Shown one piece after another: positions 36,201 through 47,787 of a stretch of DNA of 64,000 bases. The notes beneath the pieces are model-generated. The model saw only the letters and a program-made list of their open reading frames with translations, was not told the origin of the DNA and made no database searches. Source of the DNA: Otatea glauca (Eukaryota > Streptophyta > Magnoliopsida > Poales > Poaceae); NCBI GenBank assembly GCA_036346275.1, contig CM070721.1:51547869-51611868 (forward strand), written 5' to 3'. The stretch's first letter is position 1; the number at the start of each line of letters is the position of its first letter. Both the position numbers and the translations under genes were made by a program.

Positions 36201-36480
36201 TATCGATTAGAATTGCCTCGATCCTTGGCAGGAGTGCATGATGTATTCCATGTCTCGCACTTAAGAAGTGTCTCGAGTGCCACAGAGCAAACCCGTTGGA
36301 TGCAATAGAGTGCAAGAAGATTTGACTTATAAAGAGCAACCGATCGAATTTTGGATGTTATGGGCGCAAGACCGAAACAAGTCTATTCGCTTTGCGAGTT
36401 CGATGGAGCAATCATTGGAAAGTGAAGCCACTTGGGAGCGTGAAGAAGATTTGAAGTCGAATTCGAACCTATTCTCTAGC
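33241..36480 (+). pseudogene. T2 protease and pol through chromodomain
   Basis: The protease site near 33,276-33,310 reads FDYGASHSL where relatives have D-S-G. RT is open at 33,688-34,164 (DIEFVIELAPGTAPISKRPY, MCIDYRALNEVTIKNKYPLP, FSKIDLRSGYHQLKI, SFGLTNAP). The catalytic FIDD reads FIGD near 34,200. RNase H-type sequence follows at 34,339-35,070 (GHVMTTKGVAVDPSKVD, FLGMAGYYRRFIEGFSTIAK) with frame changes. The integrase core (GYDSIWVIVDRLTKVAHFIP) is at 35,438-35,710, the C-terminal part at 35,948-36,240, and chromodomain sequence ending SEATWEREEDLK at about 36,330-36,480. As read it cannot make one polyprotein, but many breaks are at CAG/CTG/CCG. Confidence 0.9.
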
Positions 36481-36509
36481 TAGCCACGAATCTCGGGTGA
36501 GATTACTTA

Positions 36510-36519
36510 AGGGGAGGTT
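36510..36519 (+). other. Polypurine tract of T2
   Basis: AGGGGAGGTT lies directly before the 3' LTR start at 36,520, the priming site for plus-strand DNA synthesis. Confidence 0.85.
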
Positions 36520-39500
36520 TGTAACATCCCAAAATCTGCCAAATAGAGTTTTTATTGTTTAAAAGTGCATTTGTGATTTTCTGGAATTTATTTGGATTTT
36601 TGGATTTATTTGAATTAAATTCAAATCAAGTTTATTGCCTTTTATTCAAATCTATTTAAATATGTGCAAAGTTAAAATAAAGTTTTGCCAAAAATATTTT
36701 ATTTGAGTCAGAATGTCTCAAAGTATTTTGAGATTTTTCTGGATTTTTCATGATTATTTTATTGCCTAAAACAAATTAAATGAATTTACGGAATTATTTT
36801 AAATGAAAAACCTTTTGAAAAGCGTGTGAGCGATGGCGGGCGGCCCATGCCTTTGTGCGGCCCAGATAGCCCGTGCGGCTGTTTCGCCAAAACCTAAACC
36901 TAAGAAATCGACCGTTGGATCGAGACCCAACGGTAGAGATCTCGCCGCGTCGTCGGCGCCAGGGGCCGTTGATTGAAGCGTCGTGGGCGTCTGGATGAAG
37001 CCGCGTCGTCTTTCCGAAGTCGCCGCCGAGTCCGCCGCCACGAGCCGTCTTGAGTCCGGCGGACACGCCTTCCGTGCGGCTATTTAAAGCGCCGGCGCGG
37101 CACGGAACTCCTCACCTCGCTCGCGCATCTTTTCCAAAGCCCGAGGCTCGTGTCGCCGTCGTTCGCACGAGAGCTCGCCGGAGTGAAGGTCCTTGCCGTG
37201 GTGGTTTCGCTCGGTTTCGTCGCCGCCGTTGATCTTCGCCGTCGCGATGCCACCATCGAGATCGCCAAACCGCGCGCGTCGGATCCGTGAAGAGTCATCG
37301 CCGTTTAAATCGCCGACGCCGCCGTGGCGAGGTCGTCGTTCTCACGTCCGGTGGAGTTGCGCGCGCGTTGCCATCGTTACGTTGAAGCCGGGCCGTCGGA
37401 TCTCGGGAAGGGTCTAGATCGTGCCACGACGTCGCATGAGCGATGAACATCTTTGGTAGCGGCCGACCGTTAGATCTAGATCCGCGGCGGGTGTGCGGCC
37501 ACGTCGCGTGAGATCGGTAGCCGTCCGATCAAACCCGTGCGCTATAGATCGCCACCGTCGTTGCAACCAATCGTGACTCGCGCGTGTCGGGCGCAAGCAT
37601 CGGCGTCATGGACGCGTCTGCGGTGAACCAACCCAACGCCGTGGACCGGGTCTATCGCGGGACACGTGGCGGCGTCCGATTGGTTTGAATCAGGGCTGAT
37701 GTCACGCTGACGTCATAAATCGGTTTTCGATATAAAAATAAATTTGTTAATTTCGAATTTCGATTTTCGATTTGATATTTATTTCAAACTTCAAAGGCTA
37801 TATCTTTTGCATCGTAACTTCGATTTGAGTGATTCCAGTTTCTAAAAATTTGTAAAATTAAGATCTATTTAATGGTGAATTTTAATTGATTTTTGGAGTT
37901 TAATTGCTCTCTGTTTTGGTATTTATTTGCTTTTCTTCTTGATGCAGCGTAGGCGTTGAATTGTGCGACGCTTGGAGGAAGATCCAAAGCAACTCAAGAG
38001 CAAACTCAGATCAAGATCAGGACCTATTCAAGGCAAGTTGTGCTTTGATCATGTTGAACCCATGTTTGTAAAATTGCTATGTTTGATTTACACTATTGCA
38101 TATATTTTAATTATACAACTGTTTCAAATTAGTTTGGGCTTAGCTAAAATACCAGATTGATCTATACCCTACCTTGTCATTGTATGCCATGATCCATTGT
38201 CACCCTAGATTGGTTTAATATAGTTGATTAATGACTATAATCAACATTGGAGGTTTAGACCGTATTAGTTGCTTAGCCATGCCACGTCATCACATGTGTC
38301 AGAATCATTGATAATTAATCTTGCTTAATGGAATATGGAACAATGTTATGAACTTGTGTGTCATGTGGGATCACACGATGAGATTGAGTTGTTGTGGCGA
38401 GTCATGTCATAGCGATGTTGAATTGTTGATGGCACGTGGTGCTTAGTAATCAAGCTGGGTGATAATCATTTAGATTGGGGCAAGTGGCAGGGCGAGGAGG
38501 CCAAGGTGGGCCCGATGGGCAGAGGGTATGTGGAAGTCTTGCCTTGATCACACTAAGGACTTAACCTTGCAAGCCTTTGACCTGAGTCAATCATGCAACC
38601 ACATGTCTGGTATGGGCCAGCCTAGCTGAGTAATTTGCAAAGTCTTAATGTTGATACTATCGTGGTCGGTGTGAGTTCCCGGGTCAGGGTGTAATTCACA
38701 TGGCGCAAGAGGGGCCACGGATGTGGTTTCTGAGACCGCTTGATGTTGAAACCTTAGCGGGTAGTATCGGATTAAGATAGAGCATTGTAAAGGCTTTGTT
38801 ATAATCTTTCGCCTTTGTGGTGTTTGGTTGTATCACGTGGGTAAAGTGCATAACCTTTGCAGAGTGTGAAACTATCGGATAGCCGTGCTCGCGGTATTGA
38901 GCAATGCTCGGGAATTACAGTTAAGGGTTAGTTTAATAAATTGAACAACTTGGTTGGGATGGCAGGATTGCCATATGGAAGATTGGAACTTGATTTAGGA
39001 TTGGAAACTTGGTTTACTTGAGAAATCTTGAATTTATTTATTATTGCTATTCGTTTTACATTCTTTACAATCTATTATTGTATTTGTTCATAAATCTTCG
39101 CTTATTGCAAAATAGCCATGATAGCCTATCCTTTGGAATAAGCCTTACATATAGATAAATAGAAGCGCATTTTGTGCACAACTTGTTGAGTGCTTTAAGT
39201 ACTCACCCTTGCCAAACAACAATAATCAACAGTTGAAGAATCTACACTGTGTTGGAAGATGAAGTCCAAGAAGACACGAGTCATTAGGGTTAGAGCCTTG
39301 TCGGTTGCTGTGGTGGTGATGAGCTATCTACGTTTCTACTTTCATTTGCTTAATTATTAGTTTATATTCTCGTCTTGCCTGCGTGGCATAATAATGTAAG
39401 TTGGTCATAAGATCATACATTTAGCTATATCAATAAATGAACTATTATTCTATTATCGTTGTGTATGATGTGATATGTACCAATGTTAAGCTGTGTGCAC

Positions 39501-39567
39501 TAGCGTTGATCCTGGGACTAGTGCGGTAAACACAGTGGGTTCGAATCAGTGGATTCGGGTCCTTACA
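36520..39567 (+). repeat. 3' LTR of T2
   Basis: It starts TGTAACATCCC and ends CCTTACA, collinear with 27,773-30,846. Differences from the 5' copy are mostly one- to two-base losses at CAG/CTG/CCG, for example near 37,726-37,780 against 29,006-29,066. Confidence 0.95.
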
Positions 39568-39572
39568 CTATG

Positions 39573-40151
39573 CATTTTCAGAATCCAATCACTCGAAAGG
39601 ACTAGAGATATCTCTCCCATTATATAGAGGGACAAATTTCATCTTGGTGGACCATGCTTTGTAGTATGATTCGCGACAAACCTGAAAGTTGCCTCTGTAA
39701 CTACTAATTACAGAGTAGCGTTTGGCAACCCCTAAGTAAGTTATTACATATCTCAAGTACATGCGTCAACCTCAAGTTTAAGGATATAGCATACACATTC
39801 TATATGAGATCAACTGATGAAAAGTAAGATTACAACGTTCTCGTAGTGTCTCAAGGCGGATCGATCCAACTCCATATTATCTAATATGTATCCATATTAT
39901 TGGTCTAATATCTTCATATTCATGACCCGTGAAACATGTTCATTAACCAATACATATGCTAGTCTATTCATATGTGTCCTCATATATTTATCGATTAGGG
40001 ATCACTTTTAGAATAATCATTGCAAAGTTACATATAAAGTTTCACAAACAAATCACATACTTACTAATAAATAATAATGACATTATTCAAAGAACAAGAT
40101 AATAAATTATGAACATAAAAAAGTATAATCATCTCTATAATCATCTATAGG
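39573..40151. mobile_element. Right part of the LTR-like repeat split by T2
   Basis: It continues 27,100-27,767 after removal of T2 and one CTATG. It is AT-rich and non-coding, with GACCCGTGAAACATGTTC near 39,925. It ends where the CACTA element begins, so it may also be cut there. Confidence 0.45.
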
Positions 40152-40172
40152 CACTACGCCAAAACCTGCAAT

Positions 40173-40524
40173 AGGTGACGGTCTATTTGTGGCGGTTTTT
40201 TTCGAACCGCCACAAAGATAATTATCAGTGGCGGTTCTATTTTAAAAATGGCGGGAAACATATCAGTGGCGGTTCTATCCTCGAACCGCCACTGATAATT
40301 CATTATCAGTGGCGGTTCGAGGATAGGGAGGATAGAACCGTCACTGATAACTAGGTTATCAGTGGCGGTGCTGTCCTCCAACCGCCACTGATTCTATTGG
40401 ATTATCCGTGGCGGTTCTATCCTCGAACCGCCCGCGATAATAATTATCGATGGCGGTTCGAGGATAGAACCGCCACAGATAATGTTATCGATGGCGGTTC
40501 TAGTTAAAAGCGCCACTAATAATC
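40173..40524. repeat. 5' subterminal palindrome array of CACTA-1
   Basis: About seven units with arms like TCAGTGGCGGTTC and GAACCGCCACTGA follow each other. In CACTA elements such subterminal repeats are where the small element protein binds. Several arms read ATCGATGGCGG where the partner arm predicts ATCTGTGGCGG or ATCAGTGGCGG. Confidence 0.85.
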
Positions 40525-40528
40525 TGCC

Positions 40529-41455
40529 TATAAATAGGTGGTCGAGAGTGACTCTGGTCTTCTTCCTCCCGAGAGCAAACCAAAACTTCTAAATTTGATT
40601 TCGTTTTCTCCAATTCTTGTGCTTGTACTTCCTCTAGTCGTTCCTTGGTGAGTTATTTTTTCTCCTCTCTTGATTTGTGTTAATCTTATTGCAATTTAAT
40701 TTTTAAACCAAGTTTAATTAGGGTTTATATGTAGATGAGATGAAAAGTTTAGATTTTGTTTATTTTTATTTAGCTACCATTTTGTAGTTGATGAATTTAT
40801 TTCCTAGCTAGGTTCATTAGATGATGTTGTGTTCCTTTTATAGATGATGAATTATGATTAAGCATATATTTAATATTAGTTGCATTTTAAGTTAATTTGA
40901 TACATGATGAATTTATTATCTAGCTCCTTTAGATGATAAGTAATTAGATTGGTTTTTTAATTACTTTTAATTGGGTTCTATTAGTGTACGGACATATACA
41001 TCTTGCATATATATGAACTTATTATCTATCTCCTTTAGATGATAAGTAATTAGATTAGTTTTTTAATTACTATTAATTTGGTTCCATTAGTGTACGGACA
41101 TATACATCTTGCATATAATAAATTTATTTAATTAAGATTACTGGGTATTAATATAAATGAAATTTTAGTTAATTTGGTAGTGGGTGCTCATCATTTTTAG
41201 ATGATGAATTTATTATCTAGCTTCTTTACGGGAAAAGTATTGATTAGTTTTTAATTACTATTAATTTGGTTCCTTGATGCGGACATATATTAAATTTATT
41301 TAATTACGATTATTGGATATTAATATACATGAAATTTTAGCTAATTTGGTACGTGGATGCTCATCATTTTTAGATGATGAATTTATTATCTAGCTCATTT
41401 AGATGATAAGTAATTAGATTAGTTTTAATCAATTTTATATGTTAATTAATTTTAG
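40529..41455 (+). promoter_or_regulatory. TNP2 promoter, leader and 5'UTR intron with internal repeats
   Basis: A TATA box, TATAAATA, is at 40,529-40,536. A leader follows to about 40,647, then a probable GT-AG intron (GTGAGTTATT near 40,648 to TTTTAG at 41,455) that ends just before the transposase ATG. Inside it, a unit like GATGAATTTATTATCTAGCT, usually followed by TTTAGATGATAAGTAATTAG, occurs near 40,907, 41,010, 41,203 and 41,376. The splice sites are predictions from sequence. Confidence 0.6.
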
Positions 41456-44400
41456 ATGGATAGGAGATGGATGTATAATGCGAACTGTTCTGGTAGAGAT
41501 TATATCGATGGGGTATCTGCTTTTCTAAGAGCATTGAGGAGAACAAGTTGCACAAGAAGGCGGAGTGCATACATTGTCCATGCATTGATTGCAAGAATGA
41601 GAAAATGTTTTGGACAAAGAGCACATCCACTTGCACTTGATTTGAAGAGGTTTTGTACTTGGCTATACACGTTGGACAAGTCACGGTGAAGAGGAAAACA
41701 TACATGAAGGTGATAACGTATTGGATGATGGAGAAGGCATTATGGCGGTGACATCGATTATGGATCGATGAGGATAGGTTGGACATTGATGGCGATAATA
41801 ATCTTGCTCAGATGTTGCGCGATGCAGAAGGGAACTACACTAGTCAGAGAGAGTTTAATCAATTCAAGGGTTTGTTGGACGACTCGGACACACCTTTGTT
41901 CCCGGGTTGCAAGGAGGAATACACAAAGTTGCACACCGTGCTTTCACTTCTAAAATTGAAGGCAAGCAATGGTTGGTCAGATAAAAGTTTCACGGCGCTA
42001 TTACATCTCTTAGCGGACATGCTTCCGGATGGAAACGTATTGCCGATAACCACTTATTTAGCTAAGAAGGTTGTATGTCCATTGGGATTGGAAGTAGAAA
42101 GAATACATGCATGTCCAAGCGATTGTATACTCTATCGCAAAGAGTATCTGAGACATGCATGTATGTCCGATGTGCAAATCATCGCGATACAAGCGTAAAG
42201 GCCATGACAGCGAGGGCACCGTGGTGAAGAAAGGAGCTCCCGCTAAAGTGGTGTGGTATTTACCGGTAATACCTTGGTTGAAGCGTTTATTTGGAAACAA
42301 AAAGCATGCCCAACTGATGTGATGGCACTCAGAAGAGCGTAAAAAGGATGAAAAGCTGAGACACCCTGCTGATTCTGCCCAGTGGAGAACCATCGATAGG
42401 CTCTTTAGGATGGACTTTGGGAATGAACCGAGGAATGTAAGGTTTGGGTTGAGTACGGATGGAATGAATCCTTTCGGTAACATGAGTAGTATTCATAGCA
42501 CTTGGCCCGTGACTCTCTGTATCTACAACCTTCCTCTTTGGTTGTGTATGAAACGAAAGTACATTATGATGTCATTTGCTTATCCAAGGGCCGAGACAAC
42601 TGGCAATGATATTGATGTATACCTACAACCATTGGTGGAAGATCTTGTGATCCTGTGGAACGAAGGTGTACAGGTGTGGGATGAGTACAAGCGAGAGTAC
42701 TTCACCCTATGCGCATTGTTGTTTTGCACCATCAATGATTTCCCTGCCCTTGGTAACCTATCCGGTCGTACTGTAAAAGGGGCCAAAGTATGCCCCATTG
42801 CATAGATGAAACCGCAAGTGTGTGGCTCAATAACTCGAGGAAAGCGTGTACATGCATCACCGCAGTTCCTTCGAGAATCACCCCTACCGCAATATGAAGA
42901 AACAATTGACGGGACAAAAGAGGATGGTATAGCTCCAAGGCCTCCTCGTGGGAAGAGGTATATGATATGGTTAAGGATATTAATGTTGTACTTGGAAAGG
43001 AGAGAGTAATAATAAATCGAGGTCTCGTCTTGAGAAGATCACGTGGAAGAAGAGATCGATATTTTGGAACTTGCCCTATTGGAAGGACTTAGAAGTTCGA
43101 CCTTTGCATAGGCGTCATGCATGTAGAGAAAAATGTATGTGATGACTTGATTGGTATTTTCTTTGAATATTCCTAGCAAAACTAAGGACGATTTGAAGGC
43201 ACGAAGGGACCTGGAAGATATGAAAATCAGAGCTGAGCTACATCCTCGAGACAACGGGAAAGGCCGACTTTACCTCCCCCCAGCTTGTTACACTCTATCC
43301 AAGAAAGAGAGACAGACCTCTGCAAATGCTTGCATGGTGTGAAAGTTCCATCCGGTTACTCCGCAAGCATCAAGAAAGCGGTCTCGATGAAAGATTTGAA
43401 GTTAAGCGGCATGAAGTCTCATGATTGTCATGTGATGATGACACAAATGTTTCCTATTGCAATTAGAGGTATTTTGCACGAAAAGGTCCGAGAGGCAATC
43501 ATGAGGTTGTGTTTCTTCTTCAACACGATTTCACGAAGGTCATCGATCCCATCGGACTTTACGAGCTGAGAATGATGTGGTCAAGACACTATGCCGACTA
43601 GAGATGTATTTTCCTCCATCATTTTTCGATATAATGGTTCATCTCATTGTTCACCTTGTGAATGAGATAAATGTATGTGGCCCGTATTCTCGCATCGGAT
43701 GTACCCGTTCGAAAGGTACATGGGTATCTGAAGAAGTATGTACGCAATCGATCTCTACGGAGGGGCTGCATTGTGGAAGGTTATGCAAGCGAGGAGGTTA
43801 TCGAGTTTTGCGTGGATTACATGGAGGGGTGGAACGGTAGGAGTGCTGTATCTCGCCATGAGGCGAGGCTAATTTGGAAAAGGGACGATTGGAAGGAAAT
43901 CAACAAATTCTTACGATCATGGATTGTTCGAAAAAGCTCATTTCACGATCTTGCTTGATCGGTTGAGGTGTCCTCGTATATGGACATGCACAAGGATAAG
44001 CTACGAGAGGAAAATCGTGGACGATCGAGGCTTGGGTAACAAAAGAGCATAACCGTTTGTTCAATCATTGGTTCAAAGAGCATATGGTGGGAAAGAAGCG
44101 AGTGTTGTGTTGAGGTGGTTGGCAAAGGGCCATCGGTACAATCTTGACATGGCAAGGATCGACATAAATGGATATACCTTTTACGAGATCTCGGGATAGC
44201 AAAAGCACTTACCAAAATAGTGGTGTCGCATAGATGCCTATGACAACACAGCAAGAAGAAGACTAGCTTCTATGGGTTCATAGAAGAGATTTGGGAGCTC
44301 GACTATTGTATTTTTAAGATCCCGATGTTTGGTGTCGTTGGGTACAACTCCCAAAGGGTGTCAAGGTGGACAAATGCGGCTTCACTACTTTGGACATCGA

Positions 44401-44676
44401 ACATGTCGGATCTGAGACGAACCATTCGTACTTGCGAAGCAAGTAGCACAAGTCTTCTATGTAATCGACCCGATAGATAAGAAGCGGCATGTAGTTCTTC
44501 AGGGAAAAAGAAGGATCGTCGGAGTTGAGAATGTCGTGGATGAGGATGAGTACAACCAGTTTGACGAGTTGCCTCCTTTCGTAGATGGCAACATCAGGCT
44601 CGAGGAAGAGACCACTCAGGAAGCTACCTTTCATCGCGACGATCATGAAGAAGGGCAAATTGTGAAACAAAATAAT
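41456..44676 (+). pseudogene. CACTA TNP2-like transposase (TNPD), frame-broken
   Basis: The start MDRRWMYN at 41,456 is the usual beginning of the transposase-associated domain. The TNP2 region is open at 41,779-42,198 (LFPGCKEEYTKLHTVLSLLK, GWSDKSFTALLHLLADMLPD, ERIHACPSDCILYRKEY) and 42,410-42,805 (GMNPFGNMSSIHSTWPV, NLPLWLCMKRKY, GNDIDVYLQPLVEDL, CTINDFPALGNLSG). DUF4218-type sequence follows at 43,577-43,920 (LCRLEMYFPPSFFDIMVHLI, YLKKYVRNRS, EGYASEEVIEFCVDY). A DUF4216 region near 44,275-44,640 reads IEEIWELDY and later DELPPF in plus frames. TNP2 proteins cut and join CACTA ends. The order and length fit a full gene broken by small indels and stops. Minus-strand frames here are shadows. 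Confidence 0.9.
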
Positions 44677-44779
44677 TAGCTATATACGAGTAATGGCAAT
44701 GTGATGTAAACAATATGCATTTGTATGGAGTAATAGAAATATGGTGTTATGCATTTGTGTGTAGTAATGGAAATGTGGG

Positions 44780-45003
44780 TCATTAATATATTTGGATTAC
44801 ATAGGTTATAGTACTATATTAGAATTATAAATGGTCATTACTGTATTAGTATTATATAGGGTATATTACTATATTAGGATTATATAGGGTTATTAATATA
44901 TTAGTATTATATAGGGTATATAATATTTATTAGGATTATATAAGGTCATTAATACATTAGGATTATGTAGGGTCATTACTATATTAGGATTATGTAGGGT
45001 ATA
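44780..45003. repeat. ~25-30 bp AT-rich minisatellite
   Basis: About eight variants of ACTATATTAGGATTATATAG followed by GGT or GGTCATT repeat in tandem between the two CACTA genes. Confidence 0.75.
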
Positions 45004-45317
45004 CTAGACATGTGGCGTGGCGCGCGCCACACTATATATACGCCGATCATGTAATGCCAAATTCGGGTCTTTCTGCGAAGAAAGGGATTTAGATGTTTAC
45101 CGTTTCTAGGGACTTATAGGATAAAAATAGACTAATATGTAAGTTTAGGAATTTTGAAAAAGACGGACTATTCGTAATCTTAGAAAAATTTTGAGGCCCT
45201 TTCTCGCAAAAAAAGAAGTTTGGGCCCATTTCGCAAAACAAACTGGATTTTCCATGTAAAATAGGACTACAATATATGTCAATTAAGCGCATTGAATATA
45301 TATAATATAATGTATTG

Positions 45318-45380
45318 CGCGAGATGGAGTCGAACCCAGACGGTAGGTGCAAAGTGACGCTCTAACCAACCGAACAACGA
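45318..45380 (-). other. tRNA-like relic (possible SINE or pol III promoter remnant)
   Basis: On the minus strand TTGGTTAGAGCG resembles a tRNA A box, and about 25 bases later GGTTCGACTCC resembles a B box. The region between them is too short for a normal tRNA, and T-stem pairing fails beyond two or three base pairs. It is not a functional tRNA gene. It could be a tRNA pseudogene or a SINE head carried within the CACTA element. Confidence 0.4.
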
Positions 45381-45464
45381 AATGTTTGTGAGTATGGCGA
45401 TATTTAATATATAAGCTTGATTAACGCGGTTCTTCAAATCGATTACATTTATGTTAGGATAACT

Positions 45465-45700
45465 TTATCGATGGCGGTTCGTATAAAGAACCACACAGAT
45501 AATATATGTTTGATGGCGGTTCTTGTGAAGAACGCCACAGTCCCATTATCGATGGCGGTTCGTATAAAGAACCGCCACAGATAATATATGTATCGATGGC
45601 GGTTCTTATTAAGAACCGCCACAGTCTCTATCGATGGCGGTTCGTATAAATAACGCCACGAGATAGTATTAGTGGCGGTTCTTGTTAAGAACCGCCACGA
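45465..45700. repeat. Internal palindrome array of CACTA-1
   Basis: Six palindromic units with arms like GATGGCGGTTCTTATTAA and GAACCGCCACAG lie in the middle of the element, just upstream of the second gene. They are of the same type as the two terminal arrays. A GC-rich leader and a possible intron donor (GAAG-GTACTT, about 45,937) follow, as the 5' array is followed by the TNP2 leader. Confidence 0.85.
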
Positions 45701-45719
45701 TCCCACATATGAAATGTCG

Positions 45720-47787
45720 CTGCACCGCTGTTGCCTAAACCCTTAGACTCCCGCCGCTTCACTCTTCTCACAAACTCCGCCGCTTCACTCTTCTCACCGA
45801 GCCCGCGCGCCCGACGCCGCGCCGCGCTTCGACGCCCGCCGCGACGCCGTTCCCTACTCGCCGGACGCCACCCCGACGCCACCCCTACTCCGCCGGACGC
45901 GCCCCAGCGCCGCCCGGGCGCCGCCTCGCCGAAGGTACTTTACATTAGTAATGGGTAGATGTGCATTTCGGGGGCGTGGTGGTGTGGGGGGTTGAGATCC
46001 ATGTTTGTGATTTTATTTTCATTGCGTTTCAAGGTGCCGGGAGATCGAATGTGAAGAGGAGCAACTATTATATTTTTCAGTCGTCGTTTGCAGCATATGT
46101 CATCAGTACTTTTGATGGAATGTTTCTTCCCTGATTCGGACGTTTAGGGACTTGGATACCGTACGTACGTACTAACCTCTGCCTCACTTCAAATTGTTCT
46201 GCGTCTGCCCCCACATCGTACCAATTTGTTCCTCTTGTAATGTTTTCGATCGCATGCCTCGGTAGAGGCCGGACGTACACATATTCCTCTGGATTTCGAT
46301 ACCAGATATATTAGGACGAGTGGGACCAAACTACAATATACTTCATAAAATATTGCCGTTCCATTTTTTTTATTTTTTATTTTGCAAGAAACAAAAATAC
46401 AAAATCTTTCTTGATACAACCGCTAAACCATAGCGATCTGCGTTTTAACTGGACCCTACGGCCATGTAAACTTTTCAAGACCTATATATATATATATATA
46501 ATAAACAATGAGTCCACTCCTACTTAATAGGTTAGCTAGAAAGAAAAGGGAAATCTTGTGTATTCTTGCATTGATCAGATCTTTGATTTTCTCATGTATG
46601 CACATGAGCAAAATCCATTCATTGAAAGTATAAGCTGTAATTGTTTACTCAACTCTCTAATCTTTTGTTGTAATTATACATATGCATTTTTCTTGATAAG
46701 CAATATTCGAAAATTTATAAGAGTAGTGAGAACACTTTGTTTGTGTTAGTAGCGAGAGACTAGGAATTTGATTGTTGGCTTATTGCTCCAAGGTTAAAAC
46801 ATTTTCATTGCCACTATTTACTTTTAAGTTGGTGCCTTGATATTAATTCCATCGACTTTTAAGTTGACTACCTTGATTTCCTTTTAACATCGAGTTCGTT
46901 GTAGTTAAACATCCGGATGGGTAATTTAATATAATCAAGGTCCTAAATTTGCTTATGTTGACTAGTGTCTTCTTTAGACCATTAAAATCTTGGAAAACCA
47001 TATCATATTCATCCGCATAATCTGTCAATAAACAAGTATCAAATTAGAAATAGTAGTGTGATAGTTGTGCGATTATCTTTGTTGCTTGTGCTACATTTGA
47101 CTTTGTGTTGCTTAGAATAAATTGCTTACTATTTTGCATACTTAGCAACAAATTTGACTTAGTCTTTGCTTAGGAATAAATCTACTACATTAAGTGGTAT
47201 ATTACGGATTACTTGCTTACGGTTTTGCATACTTAGCAATACTAATTGGCTATCAGTAGAGGCTATTTTTGTTAGCCATCTTTATTCTCTCTCTTAGTTC
47301 ATTACCTCAAACACAACACACAAACACACAAAATGCATGTGCACAACTTTTCCACCAACATAGTTCTATAAAAAATCTGTGAGATTCTACTTTGTTAGCA
47401 CTATAAGACTTTCTGTGTTAATGATCTAAATAATTATGATGTATTTTAAATTCCTTGCCCCCGACGTAACTTTTCTATAGTCAGGACTATTGCATTAGCA
47501 CCAAAGGGCCTAATTATAGTGGGATTGCTTTTGTCTAAGTAGCATACAACAATCCAAACCAATAAAGTTGTATTTCGCACTATAGGACTCTGATTCTAAT
47601 GGTCTACAATAATCCCAGCGTATCTAAACATGGCATGTAAGAATTTACAGAAATATGAAATGAAAAAACAGATTTCCATACTTTACCTCTTTCGATTTTG
47701 AGTTAAACTTCCGCACTTAACCCAAATGACCGCCAAATTGTAATGGTTCCATACTTTACCTCTTTGATTCGCACATCCAAAGGCGAT
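45720..47787 (+). promoter_or_regulatory. Leader and probable intron before CACTA gene 2
   Basis: The GC-rich stretch 45,730-45,936 (CCGCCGCTTCACTCTTCTCA-like direct repeat twice near 45,750 and 45,778) is followed by AT-rich sequence to about 47,780 with no supported exon. It includes a (TA)n run at 46,483-46,502. I read it as leader plus a long intron, by analogy with the TNP2 gene. Confidence 0.4.
46483..46502. repeat. (TA)n microsatellite
   Basis: About ten TA dinucleotides in the AT-rich part of CACTA-1. Confidence 0.9.

Larger units (their letters stand above)
27773..39567 (+). mobile_element. T2: full-length Tekay/Del Ty3/gypsy retrotransposon
   Basis: This 11.8-kb element has LTRs at 27,773-30,846 and 36,520-39,567, a primer site, gag, protease, RT, RNase H, integrase, chromodomain and a polypurine tract in normal order. 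A perfect 5-bp target duplication, CTATG, flanks it (27,768-27,772 and 39,568-39,572). Joining the outer sequences at one CTATG restores a continuous older LTR-like repeat. The internal region is related to T1; the LTRs are a different variant that shares the same ends and some blocks. Confidence 0.95.

Noticed and set aside
41442..44670. Minus-strand frames across the CACTA transposase
   Set aside because: They are antisense shadows of the TNP2 gene, which has recognisable motifs on the plus strand.
45465..45700. CRISPR-like array of regular repeats
   Set aside because: The units are palindromes of the CACTA subterminal type without unique spacers, in a plant nuclear context.
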